From Triparma columacea (taxonomy: Eukaryota > Sar > Bolidophyceae > Parmales > Triparmaceae), in NCBI GenBank assembly GCA_030267965.1, contig BRYA01000288.1:1-29953 (forward strand): DNA of 29,953 bases, read 5' to 3'. A model generated the notes under the pieces. It worked only from the letters and a program-made list of their open reading frames with translations, did not search any database and had not been told where the DNA came from. This document shows, in pieces, positions 8,359-17,657 of this stretch (position 1 is its first letter; each line of letters begins with the position of its first letter). A program made the translations under genes and the position numbers.

Positions 8359-11235
8359 TCACAGAAACTCCAGAATTACTCTCCACAAAACTTTCGGGAT
8401 CTTCTCACGTGCCTCACTTTCCCTTAGCAACGGGGCTTCGACTCCGTCAGTTCGCTTCCGCTTCCTAGCCGATCTCCTGGGTGGATTCTCCACGTGATCC
8501 CAGCTTCCCTTGAGGCACAGCAGAGCGTTGACCCGTTCGATCACAGCGATTTTGCGGTGCCACCTGTAATGGAGGAGGTCCTCGACAGTCGGCATATTTT
8601 GATCGGCAGCGGCAGTGATTAAGGCGGTGCAATTCTCGAAGCAGTCTTCACCGATGGAAACGGCAGGAGATAGAATGAGTTTCGTCAGGGCGGGGCAATC
8701 ACTGAAGGCTTCACTGCCAATCGACGTCACTCCGTCCGGGATGGTGATAGCCGTGAGGGAGGAGCATTCGTAGAAGGCGCCCTCGCCAATTGTCGTCAAT
8801 CCGTCCGGGATCGTGATGGACGTGAGGGAGGAGCATCCGTAGAAGGTGCATTCGCCAATCGTTGTCACTGAGTCCGAGATTGTGATGGCCGCGAGGGAGG
8901 AGCATTCCCTGAAGGCTTGCATGCCGATCGTGGTCACTTCGTCCGGGATGGTGATGGCGATGAGGGCTACGCAATCTCTGAAGGCGTCTTCGCCAATTGT
9001 CGTTACTGAGTCTGGGATTGTGACGGCCGTGAGGGAGGAGCATCCGCAGAAGGTGCATTCGCCAATCGACATCACTCCGTCAGGGATTGTGATGGCTGCG
9101 AAGGAGGAGCAAAGTCTGAAGGCTTGATTGCCAATCGTTGTCACTGAGTCCGGGATTGTGACGGCCGTGAGGGAGGAGCATCTGCAGAAGGCGTGATCGC
9201 CAATCGACGTCACTCCGTCCGGGATGGTGATGGCTGCGAGGGAGGAGCATCCTCTGAAGGCACATATGCCAATCGTTGTCACTGAGTCCGGGATGGTGAT
9301 GGCCGTGAGGGAGGAGCATTCGTAGAAGGTGCCATCGCCAATCGTTGTCACTGAGTCCGAGATTGTGATGGCCGCGAGGGAGGAGCATTCCCTGAAGGCT
9401 TGCATGCCGATCGTGGTCACTGAGTCCGGGATGGTGATGGCCGTGAGGGAAGAGCATCCAGAGAAGGCTTCATCGTCAATCGTCGTCACTCCATCTGGAA
9501 TGGTGACGGCCGTGAGAGAGGAGCATCCCCAGAAGGCGAATTTGCCAATCGTCGTCACTGAGTCCGGGATGGTGATGGCCGTGAGGGAGGAGCATTCGTA
9601 GAAGGTGCTATCGCCAATAGTTGTCACTGAGTCCGGGATGGTGATGGCCGTGAGGGAGGAGCATCCCAAGAAGGCATTTTTACCAATCGTTGTCACTGAG
9701 TTCGGGATTGTGATGGCCGTGAGGGAGGAGCAGTCGTAGAAGGTTTCATCAGCAATCGTCGTCACTCCGTCTGGGACGGTGATGGCTGTGAGGGAGGAGC
9801 ATTCGTAGAAGGCGCCATCGCCAATCGTCGTCACTGTGTCCGGGATGGTGATGGCCGTGAGGGAGGAGCATCCCAAGAAGGCACTTTCGCAAATTGTTGT
9901 CACTCCCTCCGGGATGGTAATGGCCGTGAGGGAGGAGCAGTCTTGGAAGGCGCTCTCGCCAATTATTGTCACTCCGTCCGGGATGGTGATGGCTGAGAGG
10001 GAGGAGCATCCCCAGAAGGCGCGTTCGCCAATTATTGTCACTCCATCCGGAATTGTGATAGCTGCGAGGGAGGAGCATCCGTAGAAGGCGTCTTCGCCAA
10101 TCGTTGTCACTCCATCCGGGAGGGTGATGGCCGTGAGGGAGGAGCATCCTTGGAAGGTGCATTCGCCAATCATTGTCACTCCATCTGGGATGGTGATGGC
10201 CGTGAGGGAGGAGCAGTCTTGGAAGGCGCTCTCGCCAATTATTGTCACTCCGTCCGGGATGGTGATGGCCGTGAGGGAGGAGCATGCCCAGAAGGCGCCT
10301 CTGTCAATCGTTGTCACTCCGTCTGGGATGGTGATGGCCGTGAGGGAGGAGCATCCGTAAAAGGCGCTTTTGCCAATCGACTTCACTCCGTCCGGGATGG
10401 TGATGGCCGTGAGGGAGGAGCATTCGTAGAAGGCGCCTTGGCTTATCGTCGTCACTGAGTCCGGAATTGTGATAGCTGCGAGGGAGGAGCATTTGTTAAA
10501 GGCGTCTTCGCCAATCGACGTCACTCCATCCGGAATTGTGATGGCTGCGAGGGAGGAGCATTCGTAGAAGGCGCCATCGCCAATCGTCGTCACTGTGTCC
10601 GGGATTGTGATGGCTGAGAGGGATGAGCATCCGTAGAAGGCATTAACGCCAATTGTCGTCACTCCGTCCGGGATCGTGATGGCCGTGAGGGAGGAGCATC
10701 CGTAGAAGGTGCATTCGCCAATCATTGTCAATCCGTCCGGGATGGTGATGGCCGTAAGGGAGGAGCATTCGTAGAAGGCGCCCTCGCCAATTGTCGTCAA
10801 TCCGTCCGGGATCGTGATCGCCGCGAGGGAGGAGCATCCGTAGAAGGCGTCTTCGCCAATCGTAGTCACTCCATCCGGGAGGGTGATGGCCGTGAGGGAG
10901 GAGCATTTGTAGAAGGCTCCACCACAAATCATCGTCACTGAGTCCGGGATGGTGATGGCCGTGAGGGAGGAGCATTCCCAGAAGGCGTTTACGCCAATTG
11001 TTGTCACTCCGTCCGGGATGGTGATGGCCGCGAGGGAGGAGCATCCAAAGAAGGCGTACTCGCCAATTGTCGTCACTCCGTCCGGGATGGTGATGGCCGT
11101 GAGGGAGGAGCATCCCCAGAAGGTTTCATCGGCAATCGACGTCACTCCTTCTGCAAAAGTCACTTCTGTAAGCTCACGATCGCCTTTGAAGCTCCCTGTC
11201 TCGTCTGTGCCATAGTATACTGCTATTTGGGGCAT
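8359..11235 (-). CDS. BspA-type leucine-rich-repeat protein, 37 repeats
   Basis: Single-exon 958-residue protein; ATG at 11235. After about 22 residues it consists of 37 consecutive LRR_5/BspA-type repeats, nearly all exactly 23 residues (69 bases) with consensus (T/A)AITIPDGVTTIGEDAFYGCSSL; the last is 22 residues. These fold as a solenoid known from Treponema/Bacteroides/Trichomonas surface proteins and expanded in many microalgae. There is no signal peptide or membrane segment, so an intracellular binding role is more likely than a surface one. The C-terminal 86 residues differ: a basic stretch (RRSARKRKR, possible nuclear signal) and a final IPKVLWRVILEFL helix. Near-identical repeats, including an 87-base identical DNA block seven units apart, show recent internal duplication. 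Partner and function are unknown. Confidence 0.85.
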   Translation of the reverse strand: MPQIAVYYGTDETGSFKGDRELTEVTFAEGVTSIADETFWGCSSLTAITIPDGVTTIGEYAFFGCSSLAAITIPDGVTTIGVNAFWECSSLTAITIPDSVTMICGGAFYKCSSLTAITLPDGVTTIGEDAFYGCSSLAAITIPDGLTTIGEGAFYECSSLTAITIPDGLTMIGECTFYGCSSLTAITIPDGVTTIGVNAFYGCSSLSAITIPDTVTTIGDGAFYECSSLAAITIPDGVTSIGEDAFNKCSSLAAITIPDSVTTISQGAFYECSSLTAITIPDGVKSIGKSAFYGCSSLTAITIPDGVTTIDRGAFWACSSLTAITIPDGVTIIGESAFQDCSSLTAITIPDGVTMIGECTFQGCSSLTAITLPDGVTTIGEDAFYGCSSLAAITIPDGVTIIGERAFWGCSSLSAITIPDGVTIIGESAFQDCSSLTAITIPEGVTTICESAFLGCSSLTAITIPDTVTTIGDGAFYECSSLTAITVPDGVTTIADETFYDCSSLTAITIPNSVTTIGKNAFLGCSSLTAITIPDSVTTIGDSTFYECSSLTAITIPDSVTTIGKFAFWGCSSLTAVTIPDGVTTIDDEAFSGCSSLTAITIPDSVTTIGMQAFRECSSLAAITISDSVTTIGDGTFYECSSLTAITIPDSVTTIGICAFRGCSSLAAITIPDGVTSIGDHAFCRCSSLTAVTIPDSVTTIGNQAFRLCSSFAAITIPDGVMSIGECTFCGCSSLTAVTIPDSVTTIGEDAFRDCVALIAITIPDEVTTIGMQAFRECSSLAAITISDSVTTIGECTFYGCSSLTSITIPDGLTTIGEGAFYECSSLTAITIPDGVTSIGSEAFSDCPALTKLILSPAVSIGEDCFENCTALITAAADQNMPTVEDLLHYRWHRKIAVIERVNALLCLKGSWDHVENPPRRSARKRKRTDGVEAPLLRESEAREKIPKVLWRVILEFL
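8359..11235 (-). repeat. 69-bp coding tandem array (about 37 units)
   Basis: The LRR gene is a tandem array of 69-bp units. On the plus strand each unit contains a variant of GTGATGGCCGTGAGGGAGGA. Segments 8852-8938 and 9335-9421 are identical over 87 bases at an offset of exactly seven units (483 bases), pointing to unequal exchange or segmental duplication. Such an array is prone to copy-number change and assembly collapse. Confidence 0.9.
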
Positions 11236-11336
11236 TTTCCTACATTATTGACGGGCTCAGGAGGGTTAGTGTGGTGTGATGGAGTAAGAGCAAGGGAGAG
11301 GGATTGTGAGACCCTCAAGAATGCGTCATTGCGGCG

Positions 11337-11573
11337 TTAATAGCGGTTATCTGCCCAGTAGTAACCACAATATGATACCAATAGTATCGGAAACAAGGCC
11401 CAAGGTAGTATTATCTCGTCTATGAGACGAATAATCCAAACCCAATGATACTCATCAGTCAACCACGATTGAAGAGGGGGAATAACTTGAAGTTGACATG
11501 AATAGGAGATAAAAATCAACAGAAAGGAAAGAACATAACTGGTGAAATCCTTAACAAGGGTTATTATTGTCAT
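11337..11573 (-). CDS. Doubtful small hydrophobic protein
   Basis: A 78-codon reading frame starting at an ATG at 11573 (a longer form would need a TTG start). It encodes two hydrophobic segments: YVLSFLLIFISYS and a C-terminal IIRLIDEIILPWALFPILLV stretch ending YYWADNRY. No family is recognised. It lies just upstream of the LRR gene on the same strand and is divergent from the DUF501 gene, whose promoter it would share. Base use is A/T-rich, unlike the GC-rich neighbours, so it may be chance or an exon of something longer. Confidence 0.25.
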   Translation of the reverse strand: MTIITLVKDFTSYVLSFLLIFISYSCQLQVIPPLQSWLTDEYHWVWIIRLIDEIILPWALFPILLVSYCGYYWADNRY

Positions 11574-11742
11574 TGTTGTCCTTCTTACCAATATTTCAAA
11601 CTATATTTATTGCCTGCAATTCTTTGGTTGAAATAATCCCTCTGTAATATCACAATACGTACTTAATATATACATAAACACATACCTATACACATTACTA
11701 TACACATACTACCACAATAAGAACAAAAAACAACTGTGCCGC
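11574..11742 (+). promoter_or_regulatory. Promoter region of the DUF501 gene
   Basis: A/T-rich stretch directly before the ATG at 11743, with a run of TA/CA steps and the 17-mer TTACTATACACATACTA at 11695-11711, 32 bases before the start codon. The same 17-mer occurs upstream of the J-domain gene in the same orientation relative to transcription. Confidence 0.4.
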
Positions 11743-12699
11743 ATGTCAGACGACCTAAAATCACCACAATCACCTCCTCCACCACCACCACCCTCGGAAT
11801 CATCCAAAAAATCCTCCCGTAAGAAGTCCCGTCGTTCCAACCACGTCGTGCAGGATCATCTCACCTTCACCCTATCCTCCGTCCTCACCGTAAGGTCCCT
11901 CCTCCCCCCCTCCCCCCTAATTATCTCCCCCGGTACCAAGGTAGCTGAGTCTGTCGAGGCTTGCTTGGGTTACTTGCCTGGGAACGCGGTCAGGGCGTGC
12001 GGGTACGATGGAGACGGGGACCCTACTGCTATTGAACTCTACCCCCTCGCAGTCCGTCGTGTGCTAGTCAAACCAAAGAAGGGTGATAACAGCGGGGCTA
12101 GGGAGCAGGGGGTGTTGAACGGGGCCACGGAGGGGAACAAGAAGGCCAGGAAGAGGAGGAGGGTAGGGAGTCAGAGGGGTGGTGGTAACTGGTGCGTAAC
12201 TTGCTCTGGGGATCAGTGGGTAACAACGGAGGAGGTTACGGGGGAGGTCGTCGTACCTATGCCTACCGTGCACTGGCTGGTTAGCAGGCACTGGAACAGG
12301 GTCGTTAGTAAGCTGGAGGATAAGTACGGGGGGGTGGAGAAGATGACAAGGTGGGCCTCCCGTCCCTCCAACGCTCCCTCTGTCGTCCGCTCCCACACGA
12401 ACGCCAGGGAGAGGACCCTGGAACTTCTCAGGATGGGGGGGGACTACGAGGAGGCGGTGGTGAAGAGGGGGTGGTTCGGGGAGGGGAGGGGGGTGGGGGG
12501 GATGAGCGTGGGGAACGGGGGGATGAGGTGCCTACACATGCACCTGGCGGAGTGGTTCGCTACGGGGGAACACGAGGTAGGGAGGATGGTCGAGGAGTGG
12601 GGGCGGTGGGAGGAGGAGGGGAGGGGGTGGGATTGGGTGGTTAAGGAAGGACTGGAGGGGGGGGAGGGAGAGGGGGGGGGGAGGATGGAAAAGGGGTAA
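11743..12699 (+). CDS. DUF501 family protein
   Basis: 318 residues, single exon, ATG at 11743, stop TAA at 12697-12699. The N-terminus (1-35) is a Pro-run plus basic stretch (SKKSSRKKSRRS). Three blocks fit the bacterial DUF501 family: ACLGYLPGNAVRACGY...IELYPLAVRR (about 72-105; bacterial counterparts have a LGR.PRG..GVA.RC pattern), VPMPTVHWLVSRHWNRVVSKLED (about 171-193; PFPT.YWLTCP.L..A.SRLE), and GGMRCLHMHLAEWFATGEHEVG (about 261-282; GGVKCLHAHYA.....NPVG). Low-complexity basic and Gly/Glu-rich insertions separate and follow them. The biochemical function of DUF501 is not established. In actinobacteria it often lies beside enolase, a FtsB-like gene and an exopolyphosphatase gene; no such neighbours are here. 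Confidence 0.75.
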   Translation: MSDDLKSPQSPPPPPPPSESSKKSSRKKSRRSNHVVQDHLTFTLSSVLTVRSLLPPSPLIISPGTKVAESVEACLGYLPGNAVRACGYDGDGDPTAIELYPLAVRRVLVKPKKGDNSGAREQGVLNGATEGNKKARKRRRVGSQRGGGNWCVTCSGDQWVTTEEVTGEVVVPMPTVHWLVSRHWNRVVSKLEDKYGGVEKMTRWASRPSNAPSVVRSHTNARERTLELLRMGGDYEEAVVKRGWFGEGRGVGGMSVGNGGMRCLHMHLAEWFATGEHEVGRMVEEWGRWEEEGRGWDWVVKEGLEGGEGEGGGRMEKG

Positions 12700-12900
12700 T
12701 TTGGAGAGATTGGTGTTTGGAATGAAAATAGCCAAGAGTTTTTCGAATGTGATCATTATGGAATGCTTACGTCACAGGCTATGAACGCCTAAGTTGCGTG
12801 AACCCTTAAACAGTGTTTCCTTCTTCAAGTCTCATATTTCCTTCTTCAAGTCTCATTTTCGTTCTTATTACCTCCCTCAATTGCCACCCTTTCCTCCTCC
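12700..12900. other. Convergent 3' intergenic region
   Basis: About 200 bases between the ends of two convergent genes. It contains a 21-bp tandem duplication around 12820-12860 (TTTCCTTCTTCAAGTCTCAT twice). Nothing else is recognised. Confidence 0.4.
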
Positions 12901-13941
12901 CTACTTCCACAGCGCATAAGCCGCTACCCCCCCAACGATTCCCGCCCCCACGATCCCGAACGGTATCCCCCACTCGTCTCCATCCTCCATTTCATCCTCG
13001 TCGTAGTCGTAGAAGCTAGGGGAGGCGTTCAGGCCGGGGTCGGAAGCCGTGGAGAACGACGGGGAGCGGAAGACGGGGGGGCCTTCCTCCGTGGAGAGGT
13101 AGGAAGAGGCCGGGGAGGGGGTCGTCAAGGCCGCGCCGTGGTGGAGGGTCGGAACTATGGGGTCGCCCAGTGCGGGTGTCACTGCGGGGCGGAAGACGGA
13201 ATCGTCGAAGCTCTTACTACCCTTGCCCTCATCCCACATTATCACAGTCTCCTGATCAGACCCAACTATCATGACCTCGTCGAATCTCTCTTCCAGGCTC
13301 CTTGGGCTTCCTCCCACCACGTCAGCCCCCTCTTCTCCGTCATATCCGCCCATCAGTTTGGACATTTGTGTGGTGCTCTGCTCGCTGCTCGGTGTCTTGA
13401 TAATGTCCCCCCATTTCTTGCTAGTGACTACTGCTGGTACATGCTTGTCCTGAGCTGGAGTCTAGGGTGGGGTAGGAGGGGTGTTGTGGGGGGTGCATCA
13501 AGGGGTGGGTAAGTCTGGAGGTCGACAAGACTTTCCTCGTCTTCCTTCCCTTCTCCTCCTCTCCCCTGCGTATTGTCGCGACACAATTCCCCGCCGTCGT
13601 ACACTAAAATCGTGTAAATGTGACATAAATTCCGACAGAAGGTGATGAAGCAACAAACAGTAGCAGAACATCCCTCTCACGTCCTGCTCTATTCGAACCA
13701 ACACCCTCTAAAAATGTCCTCCTTCTCCCCCCTCCCCCCCTCCCGCCCCCCCCTTTCTCACCTCGTAGTTCTTCGATGGAGCTATCGCGCCCTTGGCCGT
13801 GCTATCTCTTTTCCTGTATCGAATATTCTTTGTTTTTGTGACTTCTCGAGGCTTATTGGAACTTGTCTGGTTCAAAGCTGGGACTCTGGATGATGTGGAG
13901 GTTTGAGGGAGATCCTCGTCCAATATATTGAATGTAGACAT
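12901..13941 (-). CDS. Two-exon acidic tail-anchored membrane protein, unknown function
   Basis: Model: exon 1 13941-13762, intron 13761-13450 (donor GAG|GTGAGA, acceptor CAGCTCAG|GAC, 312 bases), exon 2 13449-12901. Both junctions are phase 0, giving 242 residues. A shorter protein starting at Met 13365 would omit exon 1 and the in-frame sequence DKHVPAVVTSKKWGDIIKTP that exon 2 encodes before that Met, so the spliced model is preferred. The protein is mostly disordered: a basic N-terminal part (KTKNIRYRKRDSTAKG), then Ser/Pro/acidic stretches (YDYDEDEMEDGDEW). It ends in one hydrophobic segment, GIPFGIVGAGIVGGVAAYAL, with only two residues after it, as expected of a tail-anchored protein facing the cytosol. 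No family is recognised. Confidence 0.6.
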
Positions 13942-14636
13942 CGATTTGAGTGTTTTGTGTATTCGAAAATGCGATTATTGAGGAGTAAAAGGGGGGGTTA
14001 ACTAGTGCCAGCACCAAATTGCAGAAAAAGTTGTTGAGCTCTATTGCTGGAGTTTCAGGGTTAATGAAGACTTCATTTTAATGCCGATAAATTCGCTGAT
14101 GTCACTGACGGGGTGGCCACCCCGTATCCACTGAGGGGACTTGGACTCTAACTTTATTAGTTGCGCATTGTTTGCTCGTACTGCATCACTTGTCTGCCCA
14201 CGACGCGAGAATAAGGCCTTTTTTCAATTTCACAACCCACCCGACCGACGATGATTTGTCGTAAGTTCCCTCTGTCCTCCCTCCCCTCCCTCCCTCGCCG
14301 TGTTACAACCCCTGCCACCAAAGGTTTAATCAATGATACTCACAATTCTCGAGTGACGCGAACAATGATTCTTTTTTGGGAGTGATTTTGCCAAAATTCA
14401 CACTCTTTTCTCTCCAAAAAGGCTTCGTTTGAAAGACCGCCCACGTTTTCACGTGGGTTTTGTCCACTTTCTCTTCCATCTTCCTTCCCCCAATCCCACC
14501 AGAAACACCTCTCTCCCTCATTTTTCAATCCCCGAATCACACCCTCGAGGCCTGCATAATTGAAAACTTCTTCCCACTCGCACTTCACCCTCATCTCACC
14601 TCTTCAAACTTTCTAGTTCCTCCTCCTTAACCCATC
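13942..14636. promoter_or_regulatory. Divergent promoter region with an 18-bp palindrome
   Basis: Region of 695 bases between two divergent genes (tail-anchored protein and 2H phosphoesterase). It holds a perfect 18-bp palindrome, ACGGGGTGGCCACCCCGT, at 14108-14125, a C/T-rich stretch at 14270-14300, and pyrimidine-rich sequence just before the ATG at 14637. Open frames on the minus strand near 14330-14594 lack protein character. Confidence 0.45.
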
Positions 14637-15971
14637 ATGTCGTCCTTCTTTCCTCCTGCTCCCTCTGAAACTCTTCCAACCCAAAAAAAGCGGTCCTCCT
14701 TATTCCAGTCCATAACCTCCTCTTCTGTCCACACCTACGCCGCAGGTCAGGATGGTGGGGACCTCGCCACCCTCGCCTTTGAGCTCGCTAGGACCGTGAA
14801 AGCGTCCGATCACAAGCTGAGCGACGACGAGCTCTCCGAGTACATGACTGCGACAGACGACGATGAAGACTCTGACAAGGGGCACTTCAATTTCAAGTTC
14901 TCGGGGGTGTCGGTGTGGCTAGAGCTGGACGACGAGGACCCTACGACTCAGGAGCTGCAGAGCGTAATAGACCACTTTCAGGAGGAGGCGGGGGAGCCCT
15001 CCTTCCCGGTTCACGCCACTGTGCTTTACAATATGGACAAGGAGCTGCTACATGGGGGAGACGAGGGCCACCTATTGGAGAAGCTAGAGGTGAGATTTCC
15101 TCCTGAGAGAAGCGAAGACGGGCTTTGAACATTGACCCCCCCCCCTCTCCTCCCCTCCCCCCAGGAAGTAGGTGAGAAAGCAAGACGATATTGTGTGGGA
15201 GGAAAGCAAGGCCCCCTATATTATATATATATATATATATATCCTTTTCACCTGCCTAATCCTCTCTCCAACCCAATTTGCTCTCCCCCCCCCCTCTTCG
15301 CAGTATCAAAGCTCCCCTCCAAGTACATCCTTTTAACCCCCAAGCGCCTAATTTACTTCCCTTACCCCGTCTCCGCCGACAACGGCTGCGGGTTTGGCTG
15401 CCTGATGCCATTCTTTCAGATGTCCCTTTCTCCTCCCCTAGTCCACCTCTTCGAGACCACGAAGAACAACTTCCCCCCCGATGAGAGGCATGGGAAGGGG
15501 GTGCCGCTGAGGAGGTGCAAGAGCATGAATGATATCTTGGTGGAGTGGGAGGGCGTGACGGAGCAAAGGATTCACACAACTGCTAGCAACGTCGAGGATG
15601 ACGACAATAAGAACGGGGAGGAGGGGGGGGCGAACGGAATCGTCCACCCTTTGATGAAGAAGGGGAGGAGCGGGAGCTTCCACAGCCTGCAGGGGGGGAA
15701 GGCTTACACCCCTCACGTCAGCATCGCTTACCTGGACATGAGCAGGACGGACTTGATGAACGAGGTGAGTAAGCGGGGCTGCCCATTTCCAACACGCAAC
15801 ACTCGAGCGCTTAAACTTACACATTTCGTCAACTTGCAGGAGGTTTGCGAGAAACTTGTGAAGGGCAAGCCGGGGCTTATGAAGCCTGTGCAGGCAAAGT
15901 ATATTAGCGCGTGGTGGACGGAGGGACAGGTGAAGGACTGGAAGAGGATATGTAGGGTTAAGCTATGCTGA
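14637..15971 (+). CDS. 2H phosphoesterase (cyclic phosphodiesterase-like), four exons including a 7-base microexon
   Basis: Model: exon 1 14637-15089 (CTAGAG|GTGAGA), microexon 15165-15171 (CCCCCCAG|GAAGTAG|GTGAGA), exon 3 15304-15764 (CTTCGCAG|TATCAA, then GAG|GTGAGT), exon 4 15840-15971 (ACTTGCAG|GAG); total 350 residues. The microexon is the only canonical way found to join exon 1 (phase 0) to an exon beginning at 15304 (needs one prior base); it adds E-V-V at the junction. The two HxT/S motifs of the 2H fold are present: FPVHATVLYN (about residue 123) and YTPHVSIAYLDM (about 292). The ending WWTEGQVKDWKRICRVKL also fits plant cyclic phosphodiesterases, which open ADP-ribose 1'',2''-cyclic phosphate and other 2',3'-cyclic nucleotides. 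An acidic 1-100 extension and a mid-protein insertion (about 205-280) are lineage additions. Substrate is not predictable. Confidence 0.8.
15213..15242. repeat. TA microsatellite within intron
   Basis: A (TA)n tract interrupted once lies in the second intron (15172-15303) of the 2H phosphoesterase gene. Confidence 0.8.
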
Positions 15972-16289
15972 AAGGGGCGGGAGAGCGGGGATGACGGTGA
16001 TTAAGATTGTTGTGGTTGTAAGAGAACGCTCCGTTTGTTGCCGTGCGTTTGTTGACTTGTTTGTTTTGTTGTTGACCAAAAATCTCTCTACATTCGTACT
16101 CGTGCCTTTTCTTAAGAAAATCCTTTGTGGAGAACATTTTGAGAATTTGGAAAATTCCAGTCCCATAGATATTCTCTCGCATTTTCTACATTCGCAAGCG
16201 CCAAAGAGCCTAATTACTGACGTTGTCTATCGCCCCCTGGAGTCCCCGGTGTCCTCAAACCCAATTTTTTGTTGAAGAAGATAACAAGG
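15972..16289. promoter_or_regulatory. Intergenic region between two plus-strand genes
   Basis: Holds the 3' end of the phosphoesterase transcript and the promoter of the next gene. The sequence is T-rich with no recognised coding or RNA element. Confidence 0.35.
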
Positions 16290-17536
16290 ATGGCGGCCCT
16301 CAGCTATGTGGGTTCCAAAGCTGACTACATATACGACCAGTCCCTGACCCTTGACACCGCCGATCACGAAGATCACACCTTCTGTGGCATAATGTTCAAC
16401 ATAACCTGCAAAGAGGGCGGTAAGAGGTGGTGGGGGGAGGGAGGGGGATAGGAGGAAGGAGGGGGATAGGAGGAAGGAGGGGGATAGGAGGAAGGAAGGA
16501 CGTGCCAGGGGTGTGGTAAATTATTGCACGCACAGGCTCCCCTTTTCATTATAACTCCTTACTCACCCCTCTCTTCCCCCCTCACCCCTCTCTTCCCCAT
16601 TCACCCCTCGCTTCGCTCGCCGCCCAGCCCCCATAACCACCCTCTACGTGACCTCGATTGCCGTCAGAGGTAGGCTGGGGGATGTGTCAGTCTACGCGAC
16701 GAACGACGCGAACACGCCCTACGAGAGGGTGAGCACAAAGGCTGAGAAGTGGAGCTGTCACTTCACCGGGAGACTGGCTCCTTCGTGGAGGACATACACA
16801 ACTGTGCAGCTGGATCCCCCCGTCGAAATGTGCAGGGGCGAAACGAGGGGTTTTTACGTACACTCCACCACCCCCGGCGACTCCTCCATCGTGTACGACA
16901 ATTTCTCCTCGTACCGCAACCGGAACATGTCCGACGAGCACATTGACGTCAAGAAGGGCATGGCGCACCTGGGGATCGTCCCGTTCAGCAACGTCAGCCA
17001 GTACGGTTGGGGAACGTGGAGGAACAACAGAGAGTTCGTGGGGAGGATCAACTACGGGACGAGGCAGATTTTATGGCGGAAGGAAGTACACGTTGAGTTT
17101 CCCGAGGTCTGGAGAACTGGGGCTGCAACGTTCTACATGATGAACGCACTGTCCTTCAAGGGCCTACCTGCGGACGTGGTTGAATACATTCTAAACATGT
17201 GCGGTTGGAGCTGGTTCAAGGAGAGCAAAAAGGGCTTGCTCGGAGGCGGCAATTCTGTGGTCAAGGGCTTGTATGGGAGAGCGAAGAGGTGAGAAGCAAC
17301 TCTTGCAAAGATGCTCGTCGAAGGGAACACAGCAATAAATCAGGCCAACGCAACCCCTTTTCCAATACTCACTGTTAATTCGCTCGCTCTCCGATCGCAG
17401 CTTCGTCCAAAAGCCATCAGCCCCAAAGCTTACGGAAAGCGACGTGAGCAGCAGCGACTTCAACGAGTTTGACTTCACCGTAGAGAATGATTCAAGGAAC
17501 ATGCATCGAAACTCCATCTCCTGCATCCTCATGTAA
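16290..17536 (+). CDS. Three-exon algal beta-sandwich-domain protein, function unknown
   Basis: Model: exon 1 16290-16419 (GGGCG|GTAAGA), exon 2 16628-17288 (CGCCCAG|CCCCCA, then AAGAG|GTGAGA), exon 3 17401-17536 (GATCGCAG|CTTCG, stop TAA); phases match and give 308 residues. The true ATG is at 16290; no ATG lies upstream in frame. Residues about 33-190 show HTFCGIMFNITCKEG, VSVYATND, a Trp plus spaced T-x-x-x-L-DPP..., and GETRGFYVHSTT. This resembles an unnamed beta-sandwich seen in many diatom and haptophyte proteins with MFDI.AK, VYT.. and FYVT elements. After it, LPADVVEYILNMCGWSWF (about 245-262) looks like an F-box-like or docking helix. The tail is Ser/acidic. There is no signal peptide. 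Family resemblance is from memory of motif style only. Confidence 0.65.
16441..16494. repeat. Three perfect copies of an 18-bp unit in an intron
   Basis: GAGGGGGATAGGAGGAAG occurs three times in tandem (16441-16458, 16459-16476, 16477-16494) inside the first intron of the 16290-17536 gene. Confidence 0.9.
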
Positions 17537-17657
17537 TAAGAAGAAGTCAGTGAGTTCTAATTTTCAACAAAAATTCGATTACCCTGAGCCGCAGTTAATT
17601 CCCTCTCCCCCTTAACCCCTTGCCCCGGTAATTAATCTAATTTCACCTCTCCCTCCT

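Noticed and set aside
8359..11235. Regular 69-bp repeats resembling a CRISPR-like or satellite array, with long open frames on both strands
   Set aside because: The repeats encode 23-residue LRRs in one continuous 958-codon frame. The other frames are shadows caused by repeat periodicity.
14330..14594. Two overlapping minus-strand frames in the divergent promoter
   Set aside because: No domain, no splice partner, overlap each other in different frames.
15132..15971. Separate 279-residue gene starting in the 2H phosphoesterase region
   Set aside because: Its first about 57 codons are intron sequence, including a TA microsatellite and C-runs, and both HxT/S motifs are needed from the joined exons for a complete 2H fold.
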